DNA from: Pogonophryne albipinna
Taxonomy: Eukaryota > Chordata > Actinopteri > Perciformes > Artedidraconidae
Assembly: GCA_028583405.1 (NCBI GenBank)
Contig: CM053243.1
Location: forward strand, 32,701,420-32,765,419
DNA: 64,000 nt
Direction: 5' to 3'
The notes below the pieces were generated by a model that worked only from the letters and a program-made list of their open reading frames with translations, did not search any database and had not been told where the DNA came from. Of the stretch, positions 22,291 to 33,803 are shown piece after piece (positions within the stretch are counted from its first letter, which is position 1; each line of letters starts with the position of its first letter). The position numbers and the translations under genes are program-made.

Positions 22291-25200
22291 ACAAAAACAC
22301 ACAGAAAACTTTAAGTGTCGATGTCAATTTACATAAACCTAAAAAGTGTCAACACCGTTAACTTAACGGTGTGACATATGTGACAGACAGACTAAACATA
22401 TCAGTCTGCAAATAAACAGTGAAGCTTGGTCGGAATATAAATACTGAACGCCTGTAGGCTTTAAAATGTCTCTCCGAAAATGTTGTATCCGAGCTGTGGT
22501 CAGTTGAAATTCTCAGAACTAATTATGCATTGCTGTGATAACCTTGGGTCACGGTGAATGAAAAAATATATACAAATATAAATTCACACCTCTCCTACAG
22601 CCATATTTCTTTGCTGTGTGTTTGTATTCTCAGTATGTACAGAGAGCCACATTTTAACCAATATTCACAGTTTTCCTTGGCCTTCAGCCTGTTTGTCAGA
22701 CCACAACTATGTTTGCTTATGAATTTCATGAAATTGGATGAAGTTACTCCAAACTGGATGAAATTAAAAGCATCAGTAAGAACTATTTCCTATGGATTGC
22801 TTTCTAGGTTGGGAAGTGTCAATTATGTGTACCTTCCAAAACCCTCGGGGTTAAATAGTAGAAGACCAGTAGATGCAAAGTAGTGCAATGTTTAGGTGAC
22901 CAATAGATTAGTCTTGCTACTTGCCTTGACATACATTCTACATACATGTGGTGTATATTCTGTAAAGTGAAGTGAACGAGAACGTTCTGGTTGATTGAAG
23001 GAGTTGAAAAGGTGGATGTACTGTAGTGGTGCTTTCAGTCAGTAAAGGGGCTCATGACAGCAGCCAGAAGTGTCAGTTTGTTCTGAGACAAACTGCATGC
23101 TCATGTTGGTGTCAGCCACTAATTTCCTCTCAAGGCAATCACAAGAGGTCAAGGGGTCAAACTGTGACCAGTAAGAGAACTGTCATTATGATTGAGGTCA
23201 GAGCGGCAGCCACTGAAGAGCCGGGACGATGGGAACAAGTGGCAGAGGACACAACCTCCTTGGTATTTATTTTATGAAGCAGGACAACAAGTTCACTTAA
23301 ACTTACAGATCAACTGCAGTGGTGATGTGCTGCTAATTGAATTGTGGAAATCAGTTCATAATCTGGAAATTCCTATTTTTATTTAATTTCCGCACATTTT
23401 AAACCATCAAAAACAACCCAACAGTAAGAACAGGTTATCTTATAAGTATATTAATAAAGAACAGCCATACAGTTAATAGTATACACTTTTTTGTTGGAGT
23501 ATCGTTTTAAGTTAAACAATACTCCAACTCTAATTAATTCTTTCATGTTCATTAAAAGGTTCATCAATCTGCAGATTGTCATGGAAACAAGTATTTTTCA
23601 AAGAAACCGCATGAAAAGAAATGTGAAGGTTGCATTTGTTTGTTTGCGTGTGTTTTTGTGTGATAGTCTTCACACGTTATATGTCACACACTTTGGATGC
23701 TAATAGACTCAAAGTGGACTCCAATGACCCCTCACTCAGTCTGGGCTACAGTCAGTTACTCGTGTTAATTCCCAGTACTGTAAGTGTGTCTAATAAGCTC
23801 ACCAGTCTGACCTCGTACATTATCATCTGTGGGGGTGAGAGCAGTCTGCAAATCACACCGGGCAAAGTGTCAAAAAATGAAATAGGAAAGTAACAAATGG
23901 AGAGACGGATATTTGCGCTGCAGGATTAATGCTGATTATCCCCCTTAATGTAGCAGCAATGGCTCCTCCGTAAAATTGCAACAGTGGGCAACTGGAAAAT
24001 ATGCGGCGAAGCACAACACTAATCGTGTTCAGCAAAAACAACTGCAAAAAAGCACCCCACAGCTACAAAATACAAAAATAAGCCCCTCATTTAAAGCTAC
24101 AATTTTAATTAATCTTGTTGGCATTTATGTAACTTTTCAACACCATGAGGGTGTGAAATCCATGCAGCAGTGAGTGAGACTTGGACAGACAGGCAGAAGG
24201 ACTAAATATGTTTCTTCTGAAGTTGTGTTTGCTTGTCATCCTAAAGTAGGTCAGAGCCCAACGGAGGAACCATGGATTGCCAGAGTTGTGAACGGGTTGC
24301 ATCTGTCTCCCCTGATTTAGCCAGATCAATAGAAATGGTCTTCCTAGTGATTTGAGATGAGTCAGCCCCGCCCAGCCCGGCCCCTTCCTTCACACAGCCC
24401 ATCGATTCGCAGCTGGTCCGTTGGGACGTGCACAGCATGAGTGGTCCACATAATGGGCCTGCAGTTTGCTTTTTCTGAGTTTGGCATAGTTGTGCACACA
24501 AAAGCTCACAGGCAACAATGTCACACCCACATTCGGTTTTGTGAGGACGTCTGGAAATGGGAGGGAAGAAAAGAAAAGGGGACATCCGGGATGTCTTCAT
24601 TTTCTAAACATAATGTTGTGTGCAGGGATGATGATGTGTTTATTTGTCTTAAAACCATTGGCAGTTGTATCAGGTCTGGCAGATCTGTCATGTGACTGGA
24701 GTGGATGCTGGGATATGTAACTAGTGGTGAATCATTTGTAATATTCGCAATTGACATGATCTAGATACACTATTTCTCTTAAAAGTGTTGTTGACATCTT
24801 TTTGATAAGGCTCTCCAGAGTTTTCATTGGCTCATGAAGAGGCTTAGGGTGTTGTTTTTAGGTGAGGCGGCCTTGGCTTTATCGCTGGCAGTTAAATTCT
24901 CAAGCCCCATAAAAGTTCCTGTCATGACCTTTTGTTCCCAACAGAGATATTTGTAATTGATCTGTGAACAGTTTTATATTTTTTATATTATGAAGCACAA
25001 TTACCTTAATGACGTAGATGACTGAATCAGCCATTATAATGATGTGATAAATCAGATGTATGTGCTTTTGTTTTGACCTCGGTAGGTTAAAATTGTATGA
25101 GCATTTTTTTTCAGTTTAAGTACCTTAATGTTTATAGCCACAATGAAGGCTGATGTTTTTATTTTACTCCATACCCTATTAAACAAATACATTTAATAAT

Positions 25201-26225
25201 AGCAAGGACATAAATTCACGATATTTTAGATACAATTAGATTAGTTTGCTCCCTTTAATTAAGTCAGGCTATACTACGCTTTGCAATTTTTCTTTCTGTG
25301 ATGTAGTTTACATCAGAGAAATTGATGTCAACTTTCTGTGATGTAAATGGCAAGGCATCCAGTAAAGCCCTTGACAGTAGAAAGTATGTCAGTAATTGGA
25401 TTACATACAGTTAATATACATGAGACAAAGCTGATCTCAGGTCTGTTTTGGCAGGCCTGCCTTCTGTTTTTCTGCTGCCTGGTTCCCCTGGCGCTCCTGC
25501 ATTACAACAACGCTGCAGATAGTACTGTTTAGCTGCCACTGATAAAATGACTTGTGCCCTTTGTGTGCTGCCAGTTTCTTTCTCGTCTCAGAACATTAGT
25601 AATTGTGGTCTAATTAGCTTATTTACATTCCCACAGGTATGACAATGTACTGTTGTCCTCAGGCCATTGTATAAAGATAAATGTGCATCTGTCGTCATTG
25701 CCTATTCAAACAGGCAAACATACTAATGTCTATGCTTCAGAGACCTATACAACCAAAGTAACAGTATATTATGTATAGTAATGTGTTAGAGAATGATTGG
25801 GACCACAGCAATGTCGTTTTCTACAAAAAACATGTGCCTCGCTCTTTAACATCGATTTGTTCAGTGTTTAAAAAAGATCAAACACTTAATTGAAGGCTGT
25901 TTACGGAAACAATCAACCATTAAGCCTATTTGAGGCTGGATTAAAGTAACAACTCTGGATGAGATAGATGCACATGCAATCTAATGGTAGCAAAAGTTTT
26001 CAACAAAATTGTTGTGAGCCCATGAAAGGATACAAAACAATATGCAATGTAATATTTTACAGTAATTTCAAATCTATTTTGCCATCTTTCATTCAACATC
26101 TCTGAAATATATGCTTTAATTTTTCTGTCGTTCAGTTCCCCTTAAGGGCTTTTATGATTTACCTTTTTGTTTGACCATAGAGAGTCTAGGGAGGGGCGCA
26201 CTTTATACAGTTGAAATCGTTTCTG
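22291..26225. other. gene-free sequence
   Basis: No exon, RNA gene or recognisable element. A 119-codon minus frame (24241-24600) and other short frames show no domain pattern. Presumed intronic if the tetraspanin gene is intact. Confidence 0.5.
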
Positions 26226-26234
26226 GATGACTAT

Positions 26235-26650
26235 TCCAATTCTAATGGCACATGACAACAGTGCTGACAGAGCAACCTGTCAATCTCCGGGAACCGGAGG
26301 GAGGCCGTTATGTTTACGTGAAAACGCTGTGGATTATCCTTGGGCCAGATACTTAACCCTGGTTGCTGCCAATGGCATGGCCAACGGTGTGTGGAGCCAG
26401 GAATGAGAAACGCAGGAATTTGCTGTGTTTCGGGATGATGGTTGCGTGGAGGTAAGCATCCTTCAGGACTATGGATGTGAACCTCCTGGTGAACACACTC
26501 CAGCACCTGTTTGATCGTCAGCATGGGAAAAGGTCATTCCCTTGTTGGACACTGACAGATTGAGGATGGGTCTCATTCCCCCCACCCCGTCTCCTTCGGG
26601 ACCAGAAAATAGCGGGAGTAAAAAAAAACGATTTTCTTCCCTTTGAGGAA
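26235..26650 (-). pseudogene. DIRS-type retrotransposon reverse transcriptase fragment
   Basis: On the minus strand, pieces of a reverse transcriptase can be read across several frames: YFLVPKETG (about 26587-26612), MLTIKQVLECVH (about 26490-26525), and FTSIVLKDAYLHATIIPKHS followed by KFLRFSF (about 26400-26481). The order 'FLVPKK-G', 'ML T I-Q-L', 'FTSIDLKDAYFHV', 'FLRFAF' is typical of DIRS-like tyrosine-recombinase retrotransposons in fish rather than Ty3 elements. The first catalytic Asp position reads Val (SIVLKDAY), and stops and frameshifts interrupt the frame. No recombinase, RNase H or terminal repeats were found here. Confidence 0.75.
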
Positions 26651-26769
26651 CCCTGGAAAAAGGCTTTCTTTAACCAGAGTTCCTGCCGCTCTGCATGGAG
26701 TGCGAGACACTGTTCCTGGGATGACAGGACTCCCTGTATCCCGTAGAACTGCGGGGGGGGGGAGGCGGA

Positions 26770-28565
26770 TTGCAGAGACTATCCTCTGCCCATCCGCCTG
26801 CTCATCCATCTGTCCATCAGACACACTCGCCGCCACCCTGAGTACCATACAGTACTCTGATAGCGCTGGGTGTACATTCTCTGGATGTGCTGTGGTTGGT
26901 GACAAACCACGCCAGAGCCCTCCACATGCTGCATTTCACACAGGCTCTCATTATGTCACCGTTTAGGAGAAGACTCGTAAACCGCGCGTTCACGCTCAAC
27001 ACCACTAAGGGATGAGCGGAGGTGTGTGCAGTGCTGTCCACACAATGCGTAATAATGGCCCTCCGTGGGCTTATTACGACCGTGGATAGGAGGTGTCTGA
27101 GACAGAGGAAAAATCCATGCTGCCTAAACCCAAAAAGTTTAAGGTAGACGGATTTGAATAGCAAGCCCTGCTGTTTTATTAACCGATAAGTTAAAAAACC
27201 CAGCCGGCTTAGGCAGCGAGCCATGCTGCCAAGTAACCAATAGGCTATTGGCAGCCGGCTTAACCGGGAAGCCTTGCTGCATATTAACTTCCCTCTGTCC
27301 ATCTAACACACGCGCCTAAGGGATGAGCGGAGGTGTGTGCAGCGCTGTCCACACTGTAATAATGGCACTCGTGGGCTCATTACGACCGTGTGTAGGAGGT
27401 AGGTTTGGGACAGAGGAAAAAAATCCGAGCTGCCTAAAAACCAATAGGTTTTAAAGACAGCCGGTTTATGCAGCGAGCCATGCTGCCTATAACCGACAGG
27501 TTAGGGGCAGCCGGCTTACCCGGTGGGCCTTGCTGCTTATTATTATCCATCTGTCCATCGAACACACGCGTCGCCACTCTGAGTTACGGCCTGTCCACAC
27601 TACAGCTTCGACAGCTTCAAAAACGGTTTCCAACGCGTCTGCCCATTCACTTTGAATGGGGTGACGTCACTTTTCGCGGAACTGCATTGTGGGAAGCAGA
27701 GCGGAGCTTTCCTGGCGTTTCAGGCTGCAAAAGTTGAGCAATGTTCAACTTTTGAAGCTTCTGAAGCTTTCGGTGGAAGCGTCAGCCAATCAAATCATAT
27801 GCCAGTACAAGCTCTAGCCAATCAAACCGCTGCTTGTGTGTCAGGGGCGGGACATTCATGTGATTGGATGTTGGTCGAGCTTCAGACACGCCCAGCTCCA
27901 AGCTTTTTTTGAAGCTGTAGTGTGGACGGGCCGTAATACTCTGAGAGCGCACAACATGTTTTGGATGTGCTGTGGTTGTCATGGTGACGAGCTACGTCAG
28001 AGCCCTCGCCGCCGTTGCCCGTGAAGCAGCCCAAGAGGGGCCCGGACCGAAAAGGCTGCGAGGGGGCCTCCACACGTTGCATCTCACACCGGCTCTCATC
28101 CTGTCTCTGTTTAGGAGAAGGCTCGTAAACTGGACATTGAGGCGCATTCACGCTCAAATCTGCTGAGGGAATGAGCGGAGGTGTGTGCAGTGCTATTCAC
28201 ACAGTGCGTAATAACAGCCCTAGGCTCATTACGACCGTGTGTAGTATAGGCACATCTGGGACAGAGGAAAAACCGTGCTGCCTATAACCGACAGGTTATG
28301 AGCATCAGGTTTAACCGTCAAGCCCTGCTGTCTAATAACCGACTGGTTAATTACAGCTGGCTTGTGCCGCGAGCCCTGCTGTCGCTAACCGACAGGTTAC
28401 AGCCGGCTCAAACGGCGAGCCCCGCTGTCTGTTAACCGACAGGTAACAAACAGCTGGCTTATGCACCTCCACACGCTGTATTGCACAGCGGCTCTCATCA
28501 TGTCGCCGTTTAGGAGAAAACTCGTAAACCGGACATTGAGGTTCACGCTCAAACCTGCTTGAGGA
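26770..28565. repeat. higher-order tandem array with hairpin-forming units
   Basis: Two levels of repetition are visible. The longer unit contains 'atgagcggaggtgtgtg' (about 27012, 27315, 28170, 28565), 'attacgaccgtg', 'gacagaggaaaaa', 'gatgtgctgtggttg', 'ggctctcat' and 'ctcgtaaac'. Inside it lie about nine shorter units of 50-60 bp built from 'taaccgacaggtta' (arms aacc/ggtt) plus an inverted repeat of the form 'gcagccggct...agcc.tgctgc'. One longer unit is interrupted by a MITE (27587-27933). The array lies between the DIRS fragment and the BED-finger hAT and may belong to either, or be an independent satellite. Confidence 0.75.
27587..27933. mobile_element. TA-flanked MITE (Harbinger-related ends)
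   Basis: 347 bp with inverted ends 'cggcctgtccacac' and 'gtgtggacgggccg', bounded by TA on both sides (27585-27586, 27934-27935). The interior has 'cccattcactttgaatggg' and 'gtgacgtcac' and carries no coding sequence. The same interior block recurs in the MADF-bearing element at 58628-59321, and the same end recurs at 59740-59901, so these three are relatives. It inserted into the hairpin-unit array; both sides continue the array sequence ('ctctgag'). Confidence 0.82.
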
Positions 28566-28672
28566 ATGAGCGGAGGTGTGTGTAGGAGGATCTTTCTCTC
28601 CCCGTCTGTGTGCGAGGGGGCGGGGCAGTTTACACACACGCAGCTGCTACATGCATGCAACACACTGCGGAG

Positions 28673-28871
28673 ATGGCGGAGAGAACGCGTGTGGTTAAAC
28701 TTTACCCGTCTCGATGTGGACAATGCTCGTTGCCAAAAGTGCAATAAGAGTTTAGCATGTAAGGGCGGTAACACGAGCAATTTGTCTAAACATCTTGCAA
28801 AAGTGCACCACATTCAGACGGAGAAATGCACCGGGTTCGACTGTCTTTCTAGTAGCCCCATCCACGAGTAA
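28673..28871 (+). pseudogene. BED zinc finger of a hAT transposase
   Basis: ATG at 28673 ('agATGGCGG') starts MAERTR and then a 1-base frame change leads into VWLNFTRLDVDNARCQKC followed by GGNTSNLSKHLAKVHH (28689-28805). The Cys pair CQKC and the H-x4-H histidines are in place, so this is a BED-type DNA-binding finger as used by hAT transposases. Translation stops at TAA 28869-28871 with no catalytic domain. Neighbouring TIR-like sequence supports a transposon origin rather than a host ZBED gene. Confidence 0.85.
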
Positions 28872-29772
28872 CTTTTCCACGTCAGGTGTTATGTATGCTA
28901 GCAGCAACACACGGAGTTAACTACATTATACAAACATGGGTTAATGATTAGAGGTAACTGAGTTATTTATTTTGTTAACATTTCAGCTATTCTGTGTACA
29001 GTTCTGTCATCAGATTATTTAATACAATTTGTTAAAACACTGTTGTTTCTTTTTATGTGAAATATTATTTATTTAATTTAAATAAAAAGCAATGTTAATT
29101 TTGTTCAAAATGTGTTTGTTAATTTAATAATAGGGCTGTCAAACGATTAACATTTTTAATCAGATTAATCACAGCTTAAAAATTCATTAATCATGATTAA
29201 TCACCATTCGAACTATGTCCAAAATATGCCATTTATTTATGTATATTGTTGTGGGAATGGAAAGATAAATGAAAGAAGGCGGATATATCCATTTAACATA
29301 CAGTATCTATGTTTATTATAACATTTTTCTGCGTGTCAAAATGAAAGACAACCCACACACCTATCAATCATCAAACCGTGGGGTCTTAATTCATTACCTG
29401 TTGATTTCTATCAACGGGGGAGTACTTCAGGAAAGTCGACAGAGGGGGGGGGGGGGGGGCGGCCGCGGCTAGTAGAGTACTTCATGACCACAGAGTGCGA
29501 ACGTTGTGATCAGCTGTTTTAGCGCAGTTCTCCAGTGAAGGGGAAGAAAGTCTCCCTCCGCAGCCGGTTGGCGTAGTTTTGGCACAATTCCGTTGTACAG
29601 ACCGACGTTAACAGCAGCCCTGTCTGTGCACACGGAGACCGACTCTGTCGTCCGGTGATCTAACCGCCTTCTGGAAAAGCTTCACAAGTACGTCAGTACG
29701 CAAATGCGCTTTGTGACACAAGTTTCAGATTACGCACATAACCTGCGTACCAGTTATGTGCACCCCTGTACT

Positions 29773-31109
29773 CAGTGACGTGCGGTGAGGTTCATGGCTG
29801 GTGAGGCACTGACTCTTTCAGTCAGATTTACAAATATTATATATTTTGACCTTAAAGGTGGCGGGGTAGGTAATTTTGGAGAAACCAGCTCGAGTGCGCT
29901 AGAATTTGAAAATACACAGCCCCTCCTCCAACACACACGAACGCGCACATGACCAATGAGGGCACGAGATAAGTTTGTGCACAGATGGAAGGCTGACAGG
30001 CAGGTTATTTTAGCCGGGCCGGCTAAAATGAGTGGTCGTGCTTTTTACAGTACCACGGCTTCCACAGATGAAATGTTTTAATGTATTTTTTGTCAAAGCA
30101 CTTAAGATATTCATTGCTATCGGGATGTTAAGAGCATTCCATGGAATATAACAAAAAGTGTATATCGTGCCGGTTTCTCAAACTTACCTACCCCACCTTT
30201 AATCGAAATATTCTGTTATTTTCAAAAGCTTTTTCAGTCTGATGCTTCGATTCATTTTAAACAGACCGTTCAACAAAAGGATAGCCTACCCAAAATCTAA
30301 ATATTGGATTGTTCTCTCTTAGTAAGATCCAATTTTCATTACAATTGTGGTCTTACCTTGACTTGAAGATGAAGTCCATGCTATCCTTCTGGACAACAAT
30401 CTTTATTACTTTTTTGTAAAAGTCCTCCTTATCTTCCTCTACCGTCTCTGCGTAGAATAACAGTAGCAACAAGAACCTGTGGGCTCACTTGCGCCCCCTT
30501 CAGTGCGGCAGAGGTTGTGGCTGCCTCCCCTGGTGCTTTTCTCATTGCCGTTGTATGATGAGACCAGCGAGCTTAAATATCATATATACGTGAAATAAGT
30601 TATTTAGAGAATATGGATGGCGAGGATAAATGTAATAAAGGGATCTACAAACATTACATTGGTGACATACAGTGAGATGGTGCAGGCATGCGCTTAGGGC
30701 CCGCTTTCCAGACAGTTTCTGTGGGGTGACGCACTCTAAGGTGAGGCAGAGCTCATCTGTGCCTCACCTTACCACACAGTAACTGGCTTGAGCGCGCTCA
30801 CAAAATAAGTGCCCGCGCTAAATTAGTGCCCGTGCTCCAGCAAGTTACTGTGGGCTTCTGTGAGGCAGAGCTCGTCCCTGCCTCACTTCTCAATCTCATC
30901 GCTCCCCGTAGTTGTAGCGGAGCTCGGCAAATTAGCCGATTTTTGCTATAAAAAGCGATTGGAATCATACAGAAATCACATTTACAACACAGATCAGTGG
31001 ACACATTTTATTATTATTATTATTTGTATTATTATTCTTTTTTTCCGTTACATTGGAGAATGACAAGTGAGGCTCTGCCTCACCTGCCTCCCCTGACCGC
31101 ACGTTGCTG
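29773..31109. mobile_element. hAT element nested in the 29131-31525 hAT
   Basis: The left end 'cagtgacgtgcggtgaggtt' and right end '...ccctgaccgcacgttgctg' are imperfect inverted repeats; 'gtgaggca(g/c)'-type subterminal words recur near both ends. Perfect 8-bp target duplications CCTGTACT lie at 29765-29772 and 31110-31117. The interior is non-coding apart from chance frames and holds a TTAA-flanked MITE at 29856-30198. Confidence 0.9.
29856..30198. mobile_element. TTAA-flanked MITE (piggyBac/Kolobok type)
   Basis: 343 bp. Ends 'aggtggcggggtaggtaa' and 'ttacctaccccacct' are inverted over about 28 bp (also 'gagaaacc'/'ggtttctc'), and TTAA flanks both sides (29852-29855, 30199-30202). It is non-coding. 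The TTAA target and short TIRs fit piggyBac or Kolobok; which of the two cannot be told without the source transposase. Confidence 0.85.
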
Positions 31110-31740
31110 CCTGTACTACAGCAAAAGTATTCTCCGTCGGGACTTCCTGCAACAACACCGACATTATCAAAGATGTTCTATTGAGAAGACGATCACTACG
31201 TGACAAAAGTTTTCAAAACCGTTTCTGGTCTTCGGTATTTCCAGACAAGTGGCTACTGAAATCAATCTGACTAACTGCTGTCTGTGCAATTTACTCCGCG
31301 CGAGTTGGCGGACTTTATTTTGCTTACTTTAACATCATTTTTCATGGTGGGGCTAAGCCATTTCTTGGTATGGGTGTAGCCTACCCCAGCCATACCCTGG
31401 CGCTGCCACTGGTGGGATGTATGGGGCGGGCCATTCTGCACATGCGTTAAATGCGATAAATATTTTAATGCAATTAATTCAAAAAATTAATTACCGCCGT
31501 TAACGCGATAATTTTGACAGCACTATTTAATAATATATGTATTTTTTAATCAAGTATTCATCTTTATTGTCTTCATTGTTAGTTTCCACATGCCTAAAAC
31601 AACCTCAAGCTAAATCTAAAAGTTGATGGCTAAATAAGAGCGTTTGAGAAATTGTGCAAGGCATAATAGTCCGAATAGTCGATTAATCGTTTCATTAATC
31701 GATTATCAAATTAGTCGTTTGTTGCAGCCCTACATGTAAC

Positions 31741-32072
31741 ACATGTCTACACAGACATCCACTCGAAGTCAACAATTGTTCTGAAGAATGTGCTGACATG
31801 GGGGTTTAAATTGCCATGCCTCTTTTTGGCTTTCGAGCCCGTCTCAGGATTAATGCCCAGGAAGCACCTGAAAACAATAAGCCAAGACAACAATTTCAAT
31901 TTCACATAGATTTATATGTTGCATCGTTTATTTTAAGGCACATGCAGCGGTGCCACTTTCAATTTAAGTAAAACCTGCACCAAAGAAAGAAATTAGTATT
32001 TAAAGCCAAGCAAGAGCGATAAAAGCAAGAAAATCACTTAATTTGTTGTGTTATCACAGAGGATGGTCTGAA
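31741..32072. other. gene-free sequence between elements
   Basis: About 330 bases between the older hAT and the next element. No gene or recognisable repeat was seen. Confidence 0.5.
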
Positions 32073-32077
32073 TACAG

Positions 32078-33511
32078 CAGTGTTTCCCCTAGGATGGAGT
32101 CATAGCAGCGGTGCTAAGGCACGTGGGCCCAGCATAATGTGAGCGTGGAGCGCATGGAATTTTTTAGTGTGTGCGAAGTGCGCCCCGCCAATTTGTTTCT
32201 ATGTGTCTGCACAAGTAAAGAATAAATGAAAAATCTCTACAAAAGGCAAATACACTACAAAAACAGAAACTTATTGACATAGGTAAACGTCAAAATGGCT
32301 TCAAATGTATTCATTATTGTATGAACATGTTTGAATTGGGGGGTGGACGTCACATCCCGGGGTCCGGGGGTATGTCCCCCCGGGAAGATTTTTTTGAACA
32401 TTTTAAAGTAAAATGCTTCAATCTGGTGCACTTTGAGCACATAATTACTAGAGACCTGATCTAGGGGGTACAACTCTAAAACACCCATATGAAAAAGATC
32501 GGTTTACATTTTAATATTCAAATAAGTATATGAACATAACCAATAACCTACCATAGCCAATAACAAATAAATGTAGCTTATTTTATTTTTGTTGTTCATT
32601 CATATCTTATTTGACCTAATTAACATTTATTTATTTATGCATATTTTTGTATCTCTCCAACTTTAAACAATATTTTTGGATTACTGTCCTATAGTATACA
32701 TTGGAATGATTTCAAACCTGTTTTTATTTATCCTAATAATTATAAAGGAGTGCCTTGGAAATATGTGTTTACATAATTTGTGGTCAAAACGTTTGAGACC
32801 CACTGAGATAACTTAGACTAAAATGAACTCATCTAAACACTCGGAGAGTCCTTTACCTCACTGAGCCTCTCAGTCTGACAGGAGAGCTCTCCTCCACCCT
32901 GGTTGTAGAAACATCTACTTCTTATATCCGTTAGCGCTGCTAGCACCAGATTCTAATAATAACAGCGCCGGTACCGGTGCGCCCTCTTCCTCGCTCGCTC
33001 TCTCGCGCTCCGCTCGCACTTTGGCTGTGAGCTGCGGGCACCAGATAAGCCAACATCCCCCACTTTCATCACTTACAGCACCCATCGTACAGGGCAAATG
33101 AAAAGTGTAACCGGGGTGAAAAGGGTGTTACATTTACTTAATTATGAATGTTGTTACATCAAGGCCGAAAATTTGGATCAGCGCCAACAGTCAAAAAAAT
33201 GTTTTCCCTCCCAGAGCTACCAGCGCAGCGCCCCCCAGATCTGGCGCCCTAGTACAAAAATCGGCCTTGCCTAGTACATACAGTGGCAATGTCTCAACAT
33301 TTAGCAAAAATACACCTTTATTGAACATACAGTAACACAAATACTACAAATCCACATAACAAACAATTAAAAATGAAAAAGGGTCGCCACTTATTATTAT
33401 TTTAATTTAAAAAAAAAAAGTTGGGTACCTGGCTGGCGCCCCCTAGCAGCGGCGCGGATATTTCAGCAGCGGCGCTGCGCCCGCCACTATTTGTATATAG
33501 GGGAAACATTG
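32078..33511. mobile_element. CAG-ended DNA transposon with 5-bp duplication (hAT5-like?)
   Basis: Ends 'cagtgtttcccct' and 'aggggaaacattg' are inverted. The flanking duplication is TACAG (32073-32077 and 33512-33516), only 5 bp and with a preceding mismatch. Both subterminal regions carry 'agcagcgg(c/t)g' words. A strong local hairpin, 'cccggggtccggggg' against 'ccccccggg', lies at about 32357-32383. There is no transposase frame. The CAG ends look hAT-like, and the short duplication would fit the hAT5 group; that placement is inferred. Confidence 0.72.
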
Positions 33512-33519
33512 TACAGTAT

Positions 33520-33803
33520 TTTACTATGAAATAATACAGTAACATGTTGTGAAATCCTGGTAATCATTGATCCTGTACATTCACAGTAATTAAATGTATT
33601 GATGTCACTGTGAAATTCTAAATTACAGTATTATATTGTGAACATTACAGGTAAAGACTGTAAAGTGGTAAAACAGTAATTTATTGTAAAATATTACAGC
33701 TAAATATTGTGAAATCATGGTAATATTTTACAGTGTACAGCGCTTTGAGGAGTTGTAAAGACTGGATGAAGCACTATAAGTACAGTCCATTTACCATTTA
33801 CAC
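33520..33803 (+). repeat. ACAGTA-rich repeat followed by an L2-type 3' tail
   Basis: 33520-33734 is dominated by 'ttacagta/tactgtaa'-type words and looks like a decayed AT-rich repeat. It is followed by 'acagcgctttgag' and 'cagtccatttaccatttac' (33735-33803), a 3' tail widespread in fish L2-type LINEs and the SINEs that borrow it. No reverse transcriptase is attached, so only the 3' end is present. Confidence 0.6.

Larger units (their letters stand above)
29131..31525. mobile_element. hAT element inserted in an older hAT
   Basis: Ends 'tagggctgtcaa' and 'ttgacagcacta' are inverted, with subterminal 'gattaatc'/'ttaacgcgata' words. Target duplications TTTAATAA are perfect at 29123-29130 and 31526-31533. 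No transposase frame was recognised. A run of 16 G (29444-29459) and a further nested hAT at 29773-31109 lie inside. A block near 31340-31420 ('ggggctaagccatttcttgg', 'ccctggcgctgccactg') resembles the end of yet another fish repeat, but its partner was not found. Confidence 0.9.
28566..31732 (+). mobile_element. BED-finger hAT (older layer), split by another hAT
   Basis: The right end is an inverted-repeat terminus reading 'gtcgtttgttgcagccct' to 31732, with subterminal 'cgattaatcg' repeats. The left part carries a promoter-like GC-rich stretch and a BED-finger frame at 28673-28871. Between them, at 29131-31525, a second hAT is inserted with perfect 8-bp duplications. The matching left terminus ('tagggctgcaac') was not found, so the left boundary is uncertain. 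The transposase catalytic region is absent. Confidence 0.65.

Noticed and set aside
24241..24757. Overlapping frames of 76-119 codons on both strands
   Set aside because: No conserved motif or codon bias was seen; they overlap each other on opposite strands.
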